A stretch of DNA of 64,000 bases, taken from positions 31,832,956-31,896,955 of the forward strand of contig OY829648.1 of assembly GCA_963691815.1 (NCBI GenBank). The letters run 5' to 3'. The stretch is from Echiichthys vipera (Eukaryota; Chordata; Actinopteri; Perciformes; Trachinidae). Under the pieces are notes generated by a model. That model was not told the DNA's origin, made no database searches, and was given only the letters and a program-made list of their open reading frames with translations. Both the position numbers and the translations under genes were made by a program. Positions 12,312 through 46,689 of the stretch are shown in pieces; positions within the stretch are counted from its first letter, which is position 1, and every line of letters begins with the position of its first letter.

Positions 12312-13915
12312 CATCACAAATAGTTTAGATGCCCAGTCCAATTTGCAACCTATGCACTTGTGATATAGAAACTTGAAGCTGTCAGTGCACAAACCCTGAG
12401 AATGGACTTTACAGTGACGGAGGAAAGTTCTTCTGTTTGGCAGGAAAACTTTGGACTTGAACAAAAGTGACACCTTAGCCACACTTTATTGTTCCAAGCA
12501 AACTATTTTATATATCTATCGTTAAAGAAGAATTGACATTGCAAATGTTTAATGATGAGGAAAATGCACCAACATATTTCTTAGACCTCAAGGACACAAG
12601 AAGGGCATCCATACTAATACACTGAGAGATGGAGAGTAGAGGTGTATCTTTATTTTGCCTCAACCTTACAAAGGAAAGTTCATCAGCTTCCAGCATTTCA
12701 CAAGAATTTTAAAAAGAAGAAAATAAATGAAGTTGAATATCTTAAATAAAAGGATTTTTAAAGGGGTCGGATTGAACTGACCCAATTACTTTCAAAAATG
12801 TAATATTATTGAATTGTGCGTATACTCTTTACCTTTTATGACATTTTAGAGGGGTTATGAAATATAATCACATTACAATAAAATCAGTATTTACATGCTA
12901 AATATATAATGACATCTTTTACATAAATATTAACACGTTGGAAATAACATTTGTTGTACAATTACAATTTCTAGAAGGAACGCAGTTATTTCTAATCTTC
13001 GTAAACCTTCCATCTCCATGCGCTGAAGAATTCCTCTATAGGATTTAAAAATGGAGAGTATGGAGGAAGCCTGCAGACTGATTGCAAATTGAAAAGTTTT
13101 GTGAAGCAGTGTCAAACAGGTGCTTCAGTGATTTCATACTGGTCGAGAAGTGTCTAAGAGATGGGAACATATATGTTCTGTTTGGTTACCACAGCTAAAG
13201 CAGTGGAGTTTGGACTGCTTGAATGACATCTGCGTTAACTGATTTGCAAAAGGATGCGAGAAGTGTGTCAAAACAATGACAATGGGTTTACTCATTTGCA
13301 AGAGGTGTCTTTTGCTCTGCTGAGAGAGTGATGATGAAGACTGAGAGGTCACCAGTTTCTTCAACCAGGTCAAAGCAATCAAAAAAAACTGTAATGTTAT
13401 TTGTGTTATCTTCATTTTTTTTTTTTTTTTTTTTTGATTCTTAATCACTGTTAGAGTTTTATTTGCATAATATGTTTTTCTTTTTAGAATGTAAGCTCTT
13501 CCTCTGAAATGCAGTTTTTTATTTTGATATTAGATATGTTGTCATGTTTGATACTGTTGTTTTTTTTATTCCACAGCTATATTTGAAAGGAGTTGACATA
13601 GATACAAATAGTACACAGAGAACATGTGCCGGAGGTGATGTTCATTAAACAACAGGGTTATACATATTACAGAAGTCTATGCTTCACACAGCCTTTTCAT
13701 TTGCTGATTAGCTTAAAGTAAAGTTCCATTTATTTTTGAAAAACATAAAAGCAAGGGCTTTTCTTAGAAAATTCCCTTTCATGAATATGAAATTTTGCAA
13801 GAAATAATTTTCCTTCTTTCTTAGGGTAATTATGGAAACATAAAACAACATTTTCCCAAAGTCAAATCCAATCTATAGTGACAGAGTCAATAATCCATTT
13901 GCTGTGGTCTGCCCA
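12312..13915. other. Intergenic AT-rich DNA, no gene seen
   Basis: Contains a T-run at about 13416-13434 and no recognisable coding sequence. Parts near 12310-12700 may be further decayed retroelement sequence, but I could not identify it. Confidence 0.4.
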
Positions 13916-14085
13916 CAGTGTTTTGGTGTAAGAGCAGAGCAAGAACAGTGTTTGGGTGTAAGAGCAGAGCCAGAACAGTGTTTTGGTGTAAGAGCAGAGC
14001 CAGAACAGTGTTTTGGTGTAAGAGCAGAGCCAGAACAGTGTTTTGGTGTAAGAGCAGAGCCAGAACAGTGTTTTGGTGTAAATGA
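13916..14085. repeat. 30-bp minisatellite, about 5.5 copies
   Basis: Unit of 30 bp (cagtgttttggtgtaagagc then agagccagaa) repeated at 13921, 13951, 13981, 14011 and 14041 with a partial copy at 14071. Copies differ by one or two bases. Because 30 is a multiple of 3, long open frames exist on both strands; they are a by-product of the repeat. Confidence 0.95.
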
Positions 14086-14311
14086 CAGCAAGAGCAGTTC
14101 ATATTCATGTCCTTTTAAATGTTTACATATAACGATTAGCTGCATAATATGTGTGTATGATTTAGTTAGAAACCTCCTACCCTTATTTGTGATTAAAAAC
14201 TTGAATTACTCTTTTATTATTTTTGCTATTATTGTATTTAGCTATAGTTTTTACACTGTTTTGTCTCATTGTACCTTACTTATCCACTCGTGTTATATGT
14301 TATTTAATGCC

Positions 14312-14891
14312 CCTCAAAGCAATTTCAGTCAAAAACAACTGGACTGGTTGTTTGTCTAGGAAGACGTTTCACCTCTCATCCAAGAGGCTTCATCAGTTCA
14401 TGTACGTATCTGACCAGGCTGGGACTGGTGGGACTGGGACATCCTCATCTAGACATGTGTCTGTCCCATGTTCAACTGACTCTTCAGAGGGAAAAATACG
14501 TTTCTCACTAACCCCAAAGAATACTAATAAATAAATAAAGGATTCCAAAAAGATATCCTTGCTCCCCCTCATATTACTCTTTATGGAATAATTTCACAGA
14601 TCGCATTGATTGAAAAAGAAAAACAAACTTGGATGCTTCATTACACATGTTTTTTTTCTCCAAATTGTTTTATTGAATTTTGCAGACAAGCAAAAAAAAG
14701 AAGTATAACAATTTTATAGTGCATTAAGGCTTCATCAGTTCATGTACGGATCTGACCAGGCTGTCCCAGTCCCACCAGTCCCAGCCTGGTCAGATGCGTA
14801 CATGAACTGATGAAGCCTCTTGGATGAGAGGTGAAACGTCTTCCTAGACAAACAACCAGTCCAGTTGTTTTTACCTGAAATTGCTTTGAGG
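14312..14891. repeat. Inverted copies of an interspersed repeat (inner palindrome)
   Basis: 14312-14439 and 14763-14891 are near-identical inverted copies of a sequence with the words 'ggaagacgtttcacctctca' and 'ccaagaggcttcatcagttc', a repeat common in fish genomes. A third partial copy at 14730-14763 faces the right arm and forms a compact hairpin at about 14731-14815. A 13-bp direct repeat atgttatttaatg occurs at 14297-14309 and 14931-14943. Confidence 0.85.
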
Positions 14892-15331
14892 ATAACGATG
14901 ACCTGGACGAATGAGAACATTCACAGGCTTATGTTATTTAATGACTTAGTTGTTTCCTGTGAGCACATCTGACATGGGGTGTCTGGAGGGACAGTGGGAT
15001 TTATTTATGTTGGGTGTTTTGTTTTTCTTTTCACTTTAAGGCCTTAATGCACTATAAAATTGTTATACTTCTTTTTTTTGCTTGTCTGCAAAATTCAATA
15101 AAACAATTTGGAGGAAAAAAAACATGTGTAATGAAGCATCCAAGTTTGTTTTTCTTTTTCAATCAATGCGATCTGTGAAATTATTCCATAAAGAGTAATA
15201 TGAGGGGGAGCAAGGATATCTTTTTGGAATCCTTTATTTATTTATTAGTATTCTTTGGGGTTAGTGAGAAACGTATTTTTCCCTCTGAAGAGTCAGTTGA
15301 ACATGGGACAGACACATGTCTAGATGAGGAT
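14441..15331. repeat. 290-bp inverted duplication upstream of lonp1
   Basis: 14441-14730 and 15041-15331 are inverted copies with only a few differences. Shared words include agacatgtgtctgtccc, 'ggggttagtgagaaacgta' (inverse at 14500-14518) and 'gccttaatgcactataaaat' (inverse at 14711-14730). The arm spacing is 310 bp and contains the right arm of the inner palindrome, so the two inverted repeats interleave. The right arm ends 145 bp before the lonp1 ATG. Confidence 0.9.
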
Positions 15332-15475
15332 GGACAACTGTTTTTGAAAAAGCAATAAAGTGTCTGATGGCATGAGGACAATGTAGTTTCTTTAAATTAA
15401 AAAAAAACATACACTACGTCATCAGAGGTTGACGGAAGAAGGTGGGTCGCGTGCTTTAGAGAGCTCTAGTTCAAC

Positions 15476-38051
<22,576 letters not shown>

Positions 38052-38556
38052 CCTGCATTCAACTACAGCATTAAAACCAAGACAAGTTGGACCAAGACTT
38101 CTCTTTATGGCAGGACCTGTTTGTCATCACACAGCACGTCATTCTGATTGTAGTTGTAGTAAATATGCAGTTTTGGACTCTGAGGTCCTGCTGTGGAGAC
38201 TGAAATCATCCAGAAGAACAGCTGGCCTGGTGACCACCCACATATAAATCTGTTTCAGCCACCACAGGACTCCGAATGTAGGAACCCTGTCACGTGATAG
38301 AAGACAACATCACTGAAGTGAACCTGTGCCAAAGATGGACACACACAGTAAGGTCAGAGCGACGATGATGGGGATGAACATGGGCCGCTCATCCCAGGAT
38401 ATGATGTCATCGCTGAGCAGAGGTCGAGGTGGCATCTTTGCTGCCAGCCGGCCTCTTTACCCACAGCTCTCATTATGTAGGGCTGTGGACGGACTCTTTC
38501 ACAGATTTCTTATATGATTATATAATGTTATAAGCCAGATGTAATGATGGTGTTGA

Positions 38557-38574
38557 AATAAATTAAATAATAAA
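38557..38574 (+). promoter_or_regulatory. Poly(A) signals of lonp1 (two AATAAA)
   Basis: AATAAA at 38557-38562 and again at 38569-38574, about 505-520 bp after the lonp1 stop codon, followed by GT-rich sequence. The 3' UTR is therefore about 38052-38595. Confidence 0.7.
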
Positions 38575-38595
38575 AGCATCTCTGTCGGCTGCTGT

Positions 38596-39477
38596 TATCT
38601 TCACTGATCAACCTGTGAATGGATCTGTAGTGCACCAACTGAGAGTTAATCTATTGTCTCAGCTGTTTTTTTAAAGAAGAAAGAAAAACAGGAGCTGTAG
38701 ATATGCGTTAGATTGCAGTGTATGTGGGAGTTATGTGTGCATTTACACTTGCAACATGGAGATCTCAAGTCTTTGAATATCCAAAATTAAATGACCTTTA
38801 ACATTATTTACTCATTAAATGAAATTGTGAAATAATCCAATATGTGTTTAAAGCTGAACACTCATTATTATATATAAATATAATATATATAAATAACATT
38901 ATGAAATGTTATTTTTTAAAAGTGTTTCCTGCTCTTCTTGTTGTGGACATTTAACATTTACAGTAGAAATGTTGTAATTAATGATGCACATCCCCTTATA
39001 TTTCATGTCCTCGTCATCTCCCCTGCAGCTGTCTCTGGAGACCTGTGTACACCCGGTCTGAAGTTCTTTCTTTCTAAATTCCCCTCTGATAAGGAGCATG
39101 TATGTTTTTTTTTTTGTGTACACGTCAGTTATACACATGGGGCTAGATGCATATACTATGTGTACGCACAATAACCATGTGTATGCGTTTTTTCCACACA
39201 TAAAGAAGTATTAATAAAGGCAGAATGTGAATAGAGAATAGATGCGAGCAGAGGAGAGAGAGGATTCAACATTTAACAAAATGAGACGTCCTTTCCTCAG
39301 AGTGTCGTTTAGGACAATTAAATATGTGTGGCACAGCTGCATCAGATGTCCAGTATTTTAACATACTGCCATCCTGTATGCTATGATCTCTGTCAGAGGA
39401 GCAGAACACTGTTCATTATATAAATGCTTTGAATTCAGTTCACAACATGGCATAATATGACAAGAATATACAGATGT
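38596..39477. other. Intergenic AT-rich DNA, no gene seen
   Basis: AT-rich with short inverted 'tatataaat' words near 38870-38895. No coding sequence recognised. Confidence 0.4.
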
Positions 39478-39745
39478 CCATCCATCCATCTTCAACCTCT
39501 TGTCCCTATCGGGGTCGCGGGGGGCTGGAGCTGATCCCAGCTGACATTGGGTGTGAGGCGGGGTACACCCAGGACAGGACACCAGTCTATCACAGGGCAC
39601 ATAGAGACAAACAGAGAGAAGAAAACCCACTCTGACACGGGGAGAACATGCAAACTCCACACAGAAGGGCCCTAGCCCAGATTCGAACCAGCAACCCTCT
39701 TTCTGTGAGGGGACAGTGCTAATCATCACATCACTGTGCCGCCCT
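39478..39745. repeat. SINE-like interspersed repeat
   Basis: Begins 'ccatccatccatcttcaacc' and includes 'gtcgcggggggctggagctg', 'acacggggagaacatgcaaa' and 'cagattcgaaccagcaaccc', ending 'ctgtgccgccc'. These are standard words of an abundant fish repeat family. A partial inverted copy is at 29105-29190. Confidence 0.7.
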
Positions 39746-40614
39746 CGTATAGATGTCATACATCCTAATGTAAAACACACATACACAAACAATAGCCTAT
39801 AGGCCTATGTATTATTGTGTGAAAGGAAAAGTAGACAGTATCCAATTAGAGAGACATACATTATAGCTTTTAGCCTATATGACTGAGTAATAAATATTAT
39901 ATACAGTACACAAATTTTTACACTGTCTCTACAAAGTATATATATGTGACATATATACAGCCAAAGTTCTGCATTCATACATTTGGCAGTATGGCACCTT
40001 CCACATACATGGAAAACTAAACAGTGTGGATATGAGGCCTTATCCCAGCACTGTACATCCAGTGAGCCAGAGCCCACTATCGTTAGGGGGGTGGGAGGCT
40101 GCACCATCAGGTCAGCATCATGTCTCAGGGGCCAGAATGTAGAGAGCCTGCATACAGATTATTTCTATTATGTGCCCAGTTGAAGGAGGAGGAAACACAG
40201 GAGTAATAGAAAGAGTAATCTTCATTATTTTAAATCCATTAAACAACAGCCTTGAACCAGTTATATTGGAGCAGCCTTAGTCCTACACACTCCACAGCGC
40301 CACCCTTATGGGCCAAAAACAAGTGCATGAGCTCACTAATGTAGAGTACCACAGCAGAAATGACAACCCTTTTTAGGCTCTGCAACTGAACACTACACGC
40401 ATCACACCAGGATTATGCACAGCATATAATGTGATCTCAGGGCACACAGGTTGGGGAGATTCAGGTCCCCTAACTGCTATCCTCATCCCGAGCCACCGGT
40501 TACAGGTTGCTTTAAAATCTAGAATCAGCATAAAACACACATGCCAAGGACAAAGACAAACAATTCAATTCAAAGTCCTAATCAAGTAAAAACAACTTAA
40601 AGTCCCTCTCAAGT

Positions 40615-41030
40615 CACCATCTTGAAATATTAAGTCATTATCTTGAGATACTAAATCATTATCTTGAGATATCAGGTCATTATTTTTGAAATACTAAATC
40701 ATTATCTTGAGATACTAAATCATTATCTTGAAATATTAAGCCATTATATTTAGATACTAAATCATTATCTTGAGATAAGAAGTCATTATCTTGAGATATT
40801 AAGTTATTATCTTGAGATATGAAGTCATTATCTTGAGATATGATGTCATTATCTTGAGATATGAAGTCATTATCTTGAGATATTAAGTTATTATCTTGAG
40901 ATATGAAGTCATATTGAGATATTAAGTCATTATTTTTGAAATACTAAATCATTATCTTGAGATATGAAGTCATTATTTTTTAAATATAAAGTCATTATCT
41001 TGAGATATGAAGTCATTATCTTGAGACTTC
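40615..41030. repeat. About 21-bp tandem repeat
   Basis: Around 20 degenerate copies of 'gaagtcattatcttgagatat', with variants 'tactaaatcattatcttgag' and 'ttaagttattatcttgagat' and one copy lacking several bases near 40912. Confidence 0.92.
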
Positions 41031-41039
41031 TTCTCTCCC

Positions 41040-41940
41040 CCACAGGTGCATCACTAACCCCCCCTCGGCCGCAGTGCCACACACTGGGATTACCCAAGTG
41101 GAATAGGTGCTCTGCAGTATGACAGCGGTCCTCTGACGCTGATTAGCTGCAGATCTAAATTGGATAGCACATTGGCCTTCCTGGGGAGGCTTTTATTGTG
41201 AATAAGTGTTGGCGGAAGTGCGGTTCGTGTCGCTGCGGGCGGACCTCTGACTTGACTGTGGTCCTCTGGAACAACAGCGTGGGCTAATTGGATGAGAGGG
41301 CGCACTGGGAGAGCGGCGCGCGTCAACAGCAGGATGTTGGATTGAACAGACACCTGATTCGTTGCTTTCACCACGGTTCCCTCTGAGTGCTGCACAGCCT
41401 CCCGTCCGTCCGCCCGTCCGGCCTGCCATCGTTCGGCGCTCCACCTGATGTCCCGCTGCCCGTCGCTTGATCCCCTTCTTGTTTCCATCGGTCCTTGTGT
41501 TCGGAGGATGCGACGGGCCCGCGGTGCTCTGCGCACTGTGGAAACATCCATCAGCTGCCGCTCTGCTTCCAGATGCCCGGAGCTTCATGTTCACCACCGA
41601 AAATACATGTGAATTATCGGGATCATTTGAGTGAATAGAAGGCGTCGTGCAGGGCAGGCATCCCCGTCGGAGTCTGCTCCATCCTTTCTCAGAGAGGTAG
41701 GAACCACAGTGATAAAACGTCGTTGGAACGATCCCTCCAGATGTGTCTGTACAGATACATGTGGAAGGCTGTTCTGCTGCTGGGGTTTCTACACTGAGGG
41801 GGTAAGCAGTGGTGGGCACGTTCAGCGCCGGGATCACGTAGGATTTACTGTTATTGTGTGTTGTGGGCTCAGCCTGTCAAGGTGGCCTGCAGCACTGCTG
41901 GGCATTTAAGCACGCTCAGACACAGGGCTTCACTGTAGGC
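41040..41940 (+). promoter_or_regulatory. GC-rich, CpG-containing region, possible lrrc24 promoter and first non-coding exon
   Basis: The region is much richer in G, C and CpG than its surroundings, densest at 41220-41560. It has no convincing coding frame. A good donor 'agagag|gtagga' lies at about 41696. The first lrrc24 coding exon begins with an acceptor (49790-49791) 23 bases before its ATG, so an upstream non-coding exon must exist; this is the best candidate in view. Inference only. Confidence 0.4.
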
Positions 41941-43189
41941 GGCTGTCTGTCCGGATCAGTCAGGGGGATCAATACACTCTACCTGCAGGGCTGCACCTAG
42001 CCTTTATAGGACCCGGACCACCGTGAGATTATTCTACACATTCAAAGAAGCGATACATTAATACCAAATATATACAGGGTATTATAAAGGCTATAATACT
42101 TAAAGGTTGAATGTGTAGAATCTTTATTAGACGCTATGCTGGAATTCTGTGTTGTTGTTGTGACTGCGATCTTGAGACACTAGATGGAGGAGTTCTGCTC
42201 ATTCTCCAGATTCAACCTTTGAATCATCTTACTAGAAGCAAGGAATCTATTTGTCAGTGTTTCCCACAAGATTTGGACAGACTGTATCCTGGCCCTCTGG
42301 TTTTGTACGTTATAAAAGAAATAAATCGATCAATCAGGTGCAAATAAAAAGGGCTAAATTGATAAAGAACATTGTGCTCTTGTAAACAATCTAATCCTAA
42401 ACACATTGGTTATATGGATATGAATGGTTACACCGGGAAATCTGCTAGGGAAGCCGTCATGGAACGTGCACATCTAAATAATTCTTTAAGAGTAACAGGA
42501 ATAATACAGAGCATTTGGCGTTTTTCTTATTTTTCCTAACCAGCTCTACTGCTCCTCACTCCAGTCCAATAGGTGGGGCTAATGCACAAAGACGAAGGTA
42601 TGAATGGTGATGAGTGACCCACGCCCCCACCACAGCGACCTCCTCAGAACATTTGTCCATACAATAAAGTACATACAAAAAAAACAAAGACAAAAGAAAA
42701 TAGAAATAAAATAAAGGACGCAGTACATATATAATTAAGTAAAAATATTTAAAGCTTTCTTTCTATCTTTTTATCTTTTTTAAACAAGGGGGGGAAACCA
42801 TTTATGTTGATGTTCTATCATTTTTGTGCTTTAGTTCCATTCATCAATTTTAGAGATTTAGCATATATTTTGAATTCATTCAGGAAAAAAATTAAATTGG
42901 GGGGAAAGTTTTCAGAATTCTATTTTTGTGGATGAAAAATTTGTCCAAAGATAAAATTACATTACAACAGAGTTTGTGGTTTTTGTTTTGCAGAATCAAA
43001 CCAAATGTGATATTGTCTCTGGAGATAGAATGTGTAAATGAAGAGATGTTTATTTTGATCCAGTTGTGGACGTCAGAACAACATGTCTGTGTTTCCCTAC
43101 ATGAGAAGAATCTCTGGATCCGTTGTCTTAATATCACTTTCACAGAGTGAGAACATGTTATCATCAATATTAAAGCGTTGCCTCAGTAA
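41941..43189. other. Intergenic or lrrc24 intronic DNA, no gene seen
   Basis: AT-rich sequence without recognisable genes; if 41040-41940 holds the lrrc24 first exon, this is intron. Confidence 0.4.
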
Positions 43190-43320
43190 TTCTTAGTTTA
43201 AGGCCTGGGATAAAACAACAAGACGGCGACTCCCGTAGGCGATGACGATTGGATCAAGTTGAGAGAAAAGACCCCGACGGGTATGTTACGTCCATTTTTT
43301 ATACAGTCTATGTGAAAGAC
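43190..43320 (-). repeat. Interspersed repeat copy, inverted relative to 52275-52660
   Basis: Contains 'actcccgtaggcgatgacga', 'ttggatcaagttgagag' and 'ccattttttatacagtctat'. Each is the near-exact inverse of words at 52281-52370 in lrrc24 intron 4. A shorter piece ('agactgtataaaaaatggac') is at 27943-27962. Confidence 0.75.
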
Positions 43321-46300
43321 ACACAAAGCACGGCAAATGAGTTTAACGCAGTTCACAAATGGTCAAAACACAAAATTATCAAGCAGCCGGATAGATCAAT
43401 TAACACAAGCTGAGAGACTGAGGCCACTAACGTTGTGTGCTAACATTAACATTACCTCATTAAGAGAATAGCAATGTGTAGCCAGAGTGTGTGTGTGCGT
43501 GCGCTTAGAGCGTAGTGAATGCAGTGGATGGGGACGAGTGAGCGAGTGAATTCTCAAGTAGTAGTGAATGTTTGCAGTTTGTGCACAAACAAATGCTGCA
43601 GTTCCTCCAGACAGTTGCTGAGGACCTGAGGGAGTGCATTGTTGAATGTGGTCACATTTTGCCAAATGGTGGTGCCATAATAAGGAACTTTATGTTTTGG
43701 CCTGTGACTATTGACCCCATCTCAGAAACAAAATTGTGGATTCAGGATCTGGTTAGCCTTGTGAGACCATCCTGATCTCTGAGCTCCATTGTATTTTGCT
43801 CGCAGATCAGTCTGGTAACGTGCAACGAAGAAAATGTGGAGCCGTTTGCAAAGCAAACGTCCAATCAGCTCTGGTTTTGAGGCAGATTTAAGTGTGACGC
43901 AACAAGAAGTGACTGTTCAGTTTAAACAACATGGAGGCTTCCACGGATGAGATGAGAGCAGCTATGGTGCAAATTACCCAGATGGATATGCTGAGCATAT
44001 GAGAATCATGCTAATCCATCCATTTGGCGGAGTCAGGTTATGGATTCTGTGCATCCAGACAAATCTATCTCCCATTAGCGTCAAGAGTGATTTTCCACCA
44101 TTTTTCATCGACGCTTCGCTAAGCCACTCCCTTGTCCAATCCTATGTTAGCCTCCGTAACTAGGCAAGAGGCCTTTCAGAACAAGGGAATGGTGTGCATA
44201 TGAACATATTTCGTACTTCAGTGGAATCATATCATGATTAAATCAACATATACAATTACATCATCTAAATAGATAATAATAAACACGTGCTAACAATTTT
44301 GAGTTCATCTGATGTATAATACTTTGAGTAAGAAGCTCCTGATTAAACAAGAAAATACTCAGTATTTTTAATTTGTTACGCATTAAATGCACATAACAGT
44401 ATAGAAAACAGGCTTTGCCATGTGTTTATTTCATATACTATTTGTTTATTGAATTACCAGAAAACAATCATCATATATATTGTTATTGAGATATGAAATT
44501 ACCATTTCTGGGATAGAAGACTTTGGCCATATCATCCAGCCCAAATTTGCATGTGGAATGTTTCCATTCACATCTCCTATGGTGGTGGAGTAATGCGTCA
44601 CACTGTCCTTGTCCTATAAAGTTACCAGCCTGCCTGGTTTAAACATTACATTCCCAAACATTCTCAACTACGTTTAGAGGGAAACATCATTTCCCCATGT
44701 TGTCTTTCTTTTCCAGATCCGCCGTATAATTTGCACTGACCGTAGTGTAACCGATTCACATGCTAGCTGAGGCTAGTGCAAGTCTAGTGCTAGCCTAGCT
44801 AGTGCTAGCCTCAGCACATGTTGCTAACAGCATACGACTAAGTTTCCGATGCTATAGGGAGTCATTTCTAAATGTTTGCCCAAATTAAAACTTCATATCG
44901 ACTTACCGCTGTACAAGAACATAGTTGTTCCTGTCCTTGGGACCAGGATACTTGGGAGCAGGATTTTAATATCCTCTTCATTCGAAAATTCCCCACTAAC
45001 AAATGCATATTATAGTCCTTTCGGTCTACCTCTCTGATATTTCCCATCTATTAATCCAGAAATGTGCTGTTGTTTCCTTTGGCATATTTCTCATTGATAT
45101 TGTAAAACATGCCATATTGACATGCATGGTGCACACGTTTATCAGGCCTAGCAACAGTTACCAAGGGGCTGGGACTTGGCGAAGGGTGAATTATGTCTAA
45201 ATCTGTTTTTTCACTACTCCTCCAAGACATTTTGAGCAACCCTCATCAAATTTGATACAGACCATCTCAGATCAAGCTGGAAAAAGTAATTTTTTGGGAT
45301 TTGTAATATTCCATATAGTTCTCCATATCTGGCCCTCAAAGTTTGCTCAAACGCTGTGGGCAGAGCTTATATTACAAAAATATCCTGAACACTTTGTGCT
45401 ATTGTAACCACATTTGGTAGACATGTACAGTAAAAATGTATGAGTGACCATGATGAATTTGGTGCCATTAAGGCCAGGGGTTGCGCTGTAGCAGCATCAT
45501 CGATCTACAAAGGTCTCTCTGTCTGTGGGTTTATGTATGCATGTATGACTGTCCTTTGCCAGTCTCAAGAACCGTTCATCCAATTGACTTCACACTTGGC
45601 AGGTGTATTGATGAGGACCCAAGGGAGTGAGGTGTCGAGTGTGAAGTTGATCTGATGAGTGTTTCTTGAGAATGCAGCAACCGGCACTTCTGAGAGCCAA
45701 GCAAACGGGTATACCCTCCAGAAAGGGCACTGCACTATGGCAGAAATGAGCAGATGATCCCACAAAATTAATATCTGTAATAATTGCCTCAGTGTACTCC
45801 ATTCAAACTATACATACACCATATACACTTGATGACCACGTGATCAGGTACACCTGCAGTCCAATACAACAGCTCTGCCATAAATTCTACCATTACAAAG
45901 TTAATAATGTTCAGCTTTTGTTGTCATTTGGAAAGGTGTCAATTCAATATATACTATACTGTATCAGTATAATATACTGTATTATTAAATGGTGCTGTAC
46001 TAGACTAAATTATATTGAGAGATGTTTCTAAAACCCTGAAGCTTATGGCAGATATTAGTAATAACTAAAACGAATGAATGAATCAAATGCTTTGTTGAAG
46101 TTATGCCATTGGTTTGAGTACTCACTTTAATGAAATAATCATAATAACAGTCCCTATAGAGGAATGTTGAGCAGCAGAAGCCTGCAGTGAGTGATGCTGT
46201 GCAGGCAATGGGAAACAAAGAAAAGGCCTTGATGATAGATCTTTATATGGAAGCCAATGCCTCATGGCATGGATGGTTCCTATGGTGACAGGGATTCACA

Positions 46301-46689
46301 GATAGACAGAGATGATTTTCCAAAAGAGCTTAAATCTTTAGTGGTGTCATCAGTACATGGATTGTAACAATGAGCGTATTCCTCTATAAAGCCATAATCC
46401 CCTGTGTAGCTGGCTTGCTAGGTCTCATTCTTTCACACATTTGATAAGAAAATCACCATGCTATTTTTAGGGTTTCCGCAGCCATATTTTACATTTATTT
46501 GGCAAAATCTTCATAGATTTAGGTGAATATAGTGCAGTTTAAGGGGACAGTTCACCCCAGAATCAAAAATATTTTTTTCCCTCTTTCCTGTAGTGCTATT
46601 TATCAGTCTAGATAGTTTTTGTGTGAGCTGCCCATTGTTGGAGATATCAGCCGTAGAGATGTCTGCCTTCTCTTTAATAGAATGGAACT
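43321..46689. other. Intergenic or intronic DNA with decayed repeats, no gene seen
   Basis: 44750-44830 has overlapping 'gctagtgctagcctagctag' palindromes. 45470-45720 carries the words 'caagaaccgttcatccaatt', 'gacttcacacttggcagg' and 'gaggacccaagggagtg', common in a widespread animal repeat. 45830-45920 ('atcaggtacacctgcagtcc', 'agctctgccataaattc') and 46534-46680 ('gacagttcaccccagaatca', 'gatatcagccgtagagatg') are pieces of other fish repeats. Confidence 0.45.

Noticed and set aside
13916..14085. CRISPR-like regular 30-bp repeat
   Set aside because: The repeats are contiguous with no unique spacers, and the window is vertebrate DNA. It is a minisatellite.
13904..14359. 151-codon open frame with a 10-residue repeat (GVRAEPEQCF), and open frames on the other strand
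   Set aside because: Caused by a 30-bp minisatellite whose unit is a multiple of three; no start context, splice sites or homologue.
39478..39745. tRNA-related gene because of a 'gattcgaacc' B-box-like word
   Set aside because: The word sits in a dispersed repeat family with no cloverleaf; no tRNA gene can be folded here by eye.
41090..41837. Minus-strand frames of 153 and 214 codons in the GC-rich block
   Set aside because: No conserved domain and overlapping frames of similar quality; expected in CpG-rich DNA. More likely promoter or non-coding exon.
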